64,000 bases of DNA from Phorcus lineatus (Eukaryota; Mollusca; Gastropoda; Trochida; Trochidae): the NCBI GenBank assembly GCA_921293015.1, contig OV121085.1, forward strand, positions 12,239,731-12,303,730, given 5' to 3'. The notes under the pieces were generated by a model, which saw nothing but the letters and a program-made list of their open reading frames with translations, was not told the origin of the DNA and ran no database searches. The translations under genes were made by a program, and so were the position numbers. Each line of letters starts with the position of its first letter. Position 1 is the first letter of the stretch. This document shows positions 59,616 to 64,000 of the stretch, in pieces.

Positions 59616-59679
59616 CCATCTTAAGATATGACGTCCCAACTTGGGATTCCAAGTTGGGACGTGTCCCATCTTAAGATGG
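59616..59679. repeat. 64-bp hairpin near the last acceptor
   Basis: Inverted repeat ccatcttaagat..gacgtcccaacttgg / ccaagttgggacgt..ccatcttaagatgg with arms of about 28 bp and four unpaired bases, about 60 bases before the exon 25 acceptor. Fold as RNA could affect splicing; equally, it may be a small foldback repeat. Confidence 0.85.
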
Positions 59680-59737
59680 GGCGGATCCGCAGTTGGGATG
59701 ATGCATATATGATTACTGCTTGCTTGTTTCCATTCAG

Positions 59738-59990
59738 TAAAATTGCCCGCCCACGTTCTCAGAAACAAAGAAGTACTCAGTACGAGACTGACACGTCCAT
59801 TAAAGACCACACGTACGAGGAGATTGATCCAGGAAACAGATCCAGTGTTATCCAGGATGGACGACCGGAAGTGGACTACTACAACATGAGGGATTCCCCA
59901 CCTCGTTCAGAGAACCCATATAATCAGCTGACAGTGTACAGCAATGTAGGACATCATGAGTACGGACAGATTAAAGTCACTCGAACTTGA
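59738..59990 (+). CDS. exon 25: cytoplasmic tail with SH2-type tyrosine motifs
   Basis: Residues 1333-1416, stop TGA at 59988-59990. Basic stop-transfer start (KIARPRSQKQR) and seven tyrosines: YETD (1348), YEEI (1359), YYNM (1380), YNQL (1394), YSNV (1400), YGQI (1408). YEEI is the classic Src-family SH2 ligand, YYNM fits both the PI3K YxxM and Grb2 YxN patterns, and YNQL-x10-YGQI resembles a loosely spaced ITAM. No phosphatase, kinase or other catalytic domain follows. Function in signalling is inference. Confidence 0.92.
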
Positions 59991-60165
59991 AATAATGGCG
60001 ACTTCTCAATTTTCAGTGTAATACTTTTGTCATCAAATAACCTGATAGTGTACCGTAGGTTAGTGCATACTAATTGACCGTTCTTGCTTGTACTGAATGT
60101 GATGCGCTGGTATTGTACAAGGAAACTTATTGCTTATTACAAATAAAAGTCATAAAAATGTGTAC
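59991..60165 (+). other. 3' untranslated region
   Basis: About 150-175 bases from the stop to a polyadenylation signal AATAAA at 60142-60147. The short, gene-free stretch supports this as the true end of the gene. Confidence 0.7.
60142..60147 (+). terminator. polyadenylation signal
   Basis: AATAAA, 152 bases after the stop codon, followed by an AT-rich region. Confidence 0.7.
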
Positions 60166-60194
60166 ATTAATATGTTATTTGAATTCAAAACATC

Positions 60195-60440
60195 TTCATG
60201 GATAGATAGATAGAAGTTAATTCAGTATAAAGGCCATAGGCCCATGTACAAAATTTACAAGAGAAATTTGTCAACGTACAGGTTGTTTTATAGTGCCTAT
60301 TGGTTATCATTAAAATTACACCCGTCACTAAGTAATTTAAACCTTGCTTCCTAACCCAACAAGTTGTGTTTTAAGTGCAAGGCTCTCTTCGGCCAAAGAT
60401 TTCTATTTTCATATGATTTCTCATTGGACTATAACGATGC
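60195..60440 (-). mobile_element. LINE 3' UTR fragment (minus strand)
   Basis: On the minus strand ends with ggcctatggcctttatactgaattaactt then a tatc repeat, the same paired ggcc tail seen in the three short LINE copies. No ORF part remains. Confidence 0.6.
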
Positions 60441-60450
60441 GTTACACCCC

Positions 60451-60572
60451 AGGGCCCCCTTTCAATAAACCATAAGGTGATCGTAAGTTCTTAAGGTAAC
60501 CTTAGTGCAATGTTAAAGTATGGGAGTTAAGGTTAACCTTAGTTAAGGTTGCTTTGTGAAAGCAGGCACTGG
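60451..60572. repeat. MITE-like palindrome
   Basis: About 120 bp with imperfect terminal inverted repeats (agggccccctttcaataaac ... ctttgtgaaagcaggcactgg) and an internal ttaaggttaacctta palindrome. Matches the general form of short foldback MITEs common in marine invertebrates. Confidence 0.7.
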
Positions 60573-61729
60573 ATGACGAGCACAAACAAATTGGGGAAAT
60601 GCGGAAATGCCTTTTTTTTTTTTGCAAGTCATTGGTGCTGGTCATACGTGGGAAGATGCTATTCCGTGGGTGTTGGCTCTGGCTCAATACAATACAATAG
60701 AATAAGCAGTCAAAATGGCCTTAATAAAATTGACACGAAAGACAAACGTATCAAAACAAGCATGAAATCACAAACTACCTCACCAGCAATGTTCCTTGTA
60801 TAGTAACTCATTATTTGTACACAGTTTACTCATTTCGCAATGGTGAAGGGATTAATCACTGAGCTACAGGCATTTCAGTTTAAATTGATTTACACTCAAC
60901 ACTTAAAGGCATATCTGCTTCTACATACCATTTCTATTCTCAGTTGATATCAAATGTCTCGAGTATAACATACCAGTTGTTTAATCTTCACTAGGTTAAC
61001 TATAATTGTATACCAAATATCACAGCATTGTAACACGCTTTGAGTTGATCCAGAAAACAATCAAAAACAACTTCGGGGAAAACTTATTTCACCTAATAGA
61101 CCTAGATAGTAATAACTAAATCTGCATGAACCGCGTTTCTTTAGTACAGCGGTTTAACAAACTTTCAACATGCAAATAGAGTATGGTGTAAACTTACGAT
61201 CTAGTTATTCAACCATTGTAAGGGGATAAAAATCATTATCCCTGTCAAATGACTTAGAGTATACTCATAAGACGACAGGAAGACATCTGGTAAATTTGTA
61301 TGCACCACATAGAAAACCCAAATCTGTGAAGCCACTTGTATTTTTCACTTTAAAAAATAGATATATATTACAATGTGAACCAATTCAATATTCACTCTTT
61401 GATAAAACATTTGCCGAATGTGCCAGAAGTATCTTAAAACAGAAATAGGAAATTTCGAATTTTTACACTTTAATCCTAAACCTAAATTCCAGAACTTGAT
61501 TTATCTTTCTCGACATGCTTCTTTGGGCGTCCTATCGATGCTGCTCCTTGTTTGATGGTGTATTCAATTCTGATAGGGCTAAAAGAAAGGGACCTATACG
61601 ACGTTTGCATCGTCTCAGACTGCGCCTAGAAGTTCCCTTGCCATTGGGCTACATGACAGTACGTAGCCGATGTCACAAATATTAGGTGTATTAGGTTATT
61701 TACAATAAAGATTATTTGAAACTGTAATC
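60573..61729. other. intergenic, no supported gene
   Basis: Contains poly-T and short frames. A degenerate frame near 61540-61680 and a tail aataaagattatttgaaac at about 61705 could be the end of a further retroelement, but I cannot name it. Confidence 0.4.
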
Positions 61730-61796
61730 ATGACTTCGACCCCATCCTCAGCGTCAATGGAAAAAAGACTGATGTTCAGTGTCAGAGACAAACTAA

Positions 61797-62036
61797 GTGT
61801 CAATAAGTGAAGTCAAGTCAGAAATCACCGAACTCAAAACCAAAGTTGATACTGTTGAACACGACGTAGCGGGACACGGTAATGACATTGCAAGCCTTCG
61901 CTCGGAAATGGCGGAAAGAATTCATACACAACGTTGGAAAGGCAATTTATACTCAAGAATATCCAAGACTGCAAGCCAAATCTACTTTTCTACTGAATTT
62001 CGGAAACGCCCCGTGAAAAAACAGAGGATCTATTGA
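61797..62036 (+). pseudogene. LINE ORF1 coiled-coil relic
   Basis: Heptad-rich stretch (ISEVKSEITELKTKVDTVEH) then LYSRISKTASQIYFS and a stop; the rest of ORF1 (TAHRIPKSE region) continues to about 62135 in other frames. Confidence 0.7.
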
Positions 62037-62873
62037 AAAATTTCTTCAAAGATAAACTCAGATTCTCTGAATCTCGGGTAAACAACATAATCTTTAAAAC
62101 AGCTCACAGAATTCCGAAATCAGAATACCAACTTGTTAACGAGTTGTCTGTCCATACCATCTGTAGATACACGTGCATTTCGTGAGGGGAACACGCCACA
62201 TGGTTGAATAAGGTCGGTAGCTAGACGCGATATCCGAGTCCTGGTGACCATATTACCTAGATTAATTTTCATTTGTGTGTATTGAGTGATTTGTGTTTTA
62301 TTCATTCATAAGGAATTCGAAATAGAATTACATGGATTACGAATGACACAAACCTGTGAGTATATTTTTGTATTTTGCTAAACCTGTTATGACGCAATGT
62401 GCATCTGAAATAAGGGAGATATTGATAAGGGAGAGTTATCCAGATTTTGATATGCATAAAAATTGTGTTACTAGAACTTTTACTGAAAATATATGTACGT
62501 TAATGGAGGAGGAATGAAATCGTGGTTTTTCTATGGTACAAAATCACTTTTGATCTTCAATGTCATGCTTTGTCAACAACATACATGTCAAAACTGGGTA
62601 CCGCTTTTGTTCAAGTGTAGACTATGAGCTGAACATCAGGTAGGCATTCTGAAGATATCATGCCAGGAAAACTAAAGATTATTTATTCAAATTGCCAGGG
62701 TCTTAATAATCATAAGAAATGAATTGATGTATTTAAAAATTTAAAGAAGAAAAAGGGAGATATTTACTATATGGTATGTCTATGGTAATATCAAGAACAT
62801 AATAAAACCTCTTGAAACAGAGACCAATATCAGTTGTGGGTACTGTAACCTAGTACAAGATAAACAGAAGGAT

Positions 62874-63278
62874 ATGTTTTACTACAAGCATATCAATAAT
62901 CAAACTTCGAGGCAAATAGTTCATTACATGATAGATGACCTTCATCTATATGTCCCTTGGAGAGAAGCAAATATTGATCAGGAACGATTCACTTGGAGAA
63001 AATCCAAACCTTTAAAACAGGCACGACAAGATTTCTTCTTAACTAGTAGCGATTTAGAAAAGTCAATTAAGGCAACAACAATAACAACAAGTTACAGATC
63101 CGATCACTCTATCATTTCACTAGAAATAGGATTCACTAAACTAGAAAGGGGTCGAGGTTTCTGGAAATTCAATAACAGTTTGTTACACGATAAGATATAT
63201 GTATCTGGGGTTAAACAGTTGATCGGGGAAACAGTTGAACAATGCCACACTATAATATTAATGGGGGAAAACAATTGA
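62874..63278 (+). pseudogene. LINE ORF2 endonuclease relic
   Basis: The region ERFTWRKSKPLKQARQDFFL, then SYRSDHSIISLEIGF, shows the SDH motif of apurinic-type LINE endonucleases and the conserved GRGFWKFNNSLL junction that follows it in L1/Tx1 ORF2. Frame ends at a stop at 63276-63278. Confidence 0.85.
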
Positions 63279-64000
63279 AAATAAATAAACAACTATTCTT
63301 TGAAAATCTATTATGCAAACTAAGAGGTTACTAAATAAGATATTCTTTTAAAAAATGAGGAAAGATTAAATGAAGAAATTGAAAAAGATAAAACACTTGA
63401 GAAGTTAGAACACGAGTTAGACAATTGCATTGACGACGACAAGACTGAACAGATAACTAAAATAGACGAAATATAATCTTGAAAACTTGAATTAAGTAAA
63501 GTAAGGACAGACGGATCGAAGATCGAAGGCAACATGTAGGAGAGAACCAACTAAATACTTACTTTCATTAGAAAAATAGAGGTTTCTAAACGAAGCTATC
63601 ACTAAACTAGAAACTGAGGACAAATTGATAACTGATACAAACGGCATAATACAACATGTGAAATCCATAAAAATACGTAAAAATGTAAAAGATGCAAATC
63701 TTGAAATGCTATTGAAAATAGGAATATTCCAAAATTGTCCAAGGAAGACTCCATTAGCCTAGAAGGGGAAGTCCAATATACAGAGGTTCTTAATGCTCTT
63801 AGGAACATGAAAAATGAAAAAAGTTCTGGCCAATTTGTATTCACAATCGAATTTATAAGTTTTTCTGGAAGAACATACACTCATTTTTGATAAATTCACT
63901 AAATGTTTCCTTTTAAAAAAGGTGAATTATCAGTAAGTCAGAAACACGGACTAATCACATGCATACCCAAAAAAGAAAAGTCAAAAGAATTTATTAAAAT

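Larger units (their letters stand above)
9563..59990 (+). other. 25-exon FN3 receptor gene (whole locus)
   Basis: Single-pass surface receptor assembled from exon borders. Exons: 9563-9622, 22027-22165, 28819-29106, 29388-29525, 30662-30949, 31231-31368, 34784-35071, 35364-35501, 36462-36755, 37183-37305, 37463-37738, 41794-42072, 42809-42987, 46686-46887, 49570-49740, 51039-51170, 51892-52031, 52853-52963, 53474-53537, 53930-54094, 54500-54625, 55917-56019, 56855-56922, 58236-58323, 59738-59990. Total 4251 nt, divisible by three, with every junction in phase. Layout: signal peptide (1-25), five cysteine modules alternating with FN3 domains (to about 631), a run of further FN3 domains, RPTP-like membrane-proximal domain (about 1150-1303), helix (1311-1333), tail (1334-1416). 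The ectodomain recalls receptor tyrosine phosphatases but no catalytic domain follows. One TGA interrupts codon 1069. Family and ligand unknown. Confidence 0.8.
61730..64000 (+). mobile_element. Tx1/L1-like LINE, broken, runs off window
   Basis: ORF1 relic with a coiled coil (61797-62036, VKSEITELKTKVDTVEHDV) and, after a stop, FFKDKLRFSES and FKTAHRIPKSEYQL in shifted frames. ORF2 follows: endonuclease start KIIYSNCQGLN near 62670, an endonuclease end YRSDHSIISLEIGF and RGRGFWKFNNSLLHD (62874-63278), then the N-terminal RT region (KLSKEDSISLEGEVQYTEVL, then ALRNMKNEKSSG) near 63735-63830. Many stops and shifts. About 500 bp between ORF1 and ORF2 (62150-62640) are not recognisable. Confidence 0.85.

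Overview
This is an AT-rich animal genomic window with long introns, consensus GT/AG exon borders and introns full of transposons. The extracellular domain types, the several retroelement classes, the SINE types and the dispersed repeats suggest a lophotrochozoan, most likely a mollusc. That is inference; no marker gene fixes the species.

The only host gene I can assemble lies on the + strand, from a signal-peptide exon at 9563 to a stop codon at 59990, with a polyadenylation signal at 60142. Reading splice sites and phases by eye gives 25 coding exons. All 24 junctions are phase-compatible and the coding length is 4251 nt (1416 codons plus stop). The product would be a single-pass type I receptor: signal peptide, alternating six-cysteine EGF/EB-like modules and fibronectin type III (FN3) domains, then several FN3 domains each split over two or three exons, a membrane-proximal domain resembling that of receptor tyrosine phosphatases (CNGPL..GT.Y motif) with an RRKR furin-type site, one transmembrane helix, and an 83-residue tail with no phosphatase or kinase domain but seven tyrosines in SH2-type contexts (YEEI, YYNM, YNQL, YSNV, YGQI). 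Exon 17 carries one in-frame TGA.

The locus has duplicated internally. An FN3 exon plus cysteine-module exon is present in three near-identical copies (28.8-29.5, 30.7-31.4 and 34.8-35.5 kb). A frameshifted orphan FN3 exon at 791-1067 is a sister of the exon at 41794-42072. Fragments of exon 14 and exon 21 ends are also tandemly repeated in the following introns.

The introns hold many mobile elements. They include a Ty3/gypsy element with 150-bp LTRs and a 5-bp target duplication (14938-20568, minus strand) with a LINE fragment nested in its gag; a Tc1 element (22276-23699); a second, decayed LTR element (about 24250-27499); a DIRS-type relic (38.1-41.4 kb); a mariner relic (48157-49120); several short LINE fragments; a Tx1/L1-like LINE running off the right edge; and three SINEs, one with a tRNA head and one with a 5S-rRNA head that share the same body and tail. 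Minisatellites, foldback hairpins and MITE-like palindromes fill much of the rest. No complete functional transposon gene, RNA gene or CRISPR array was seen.
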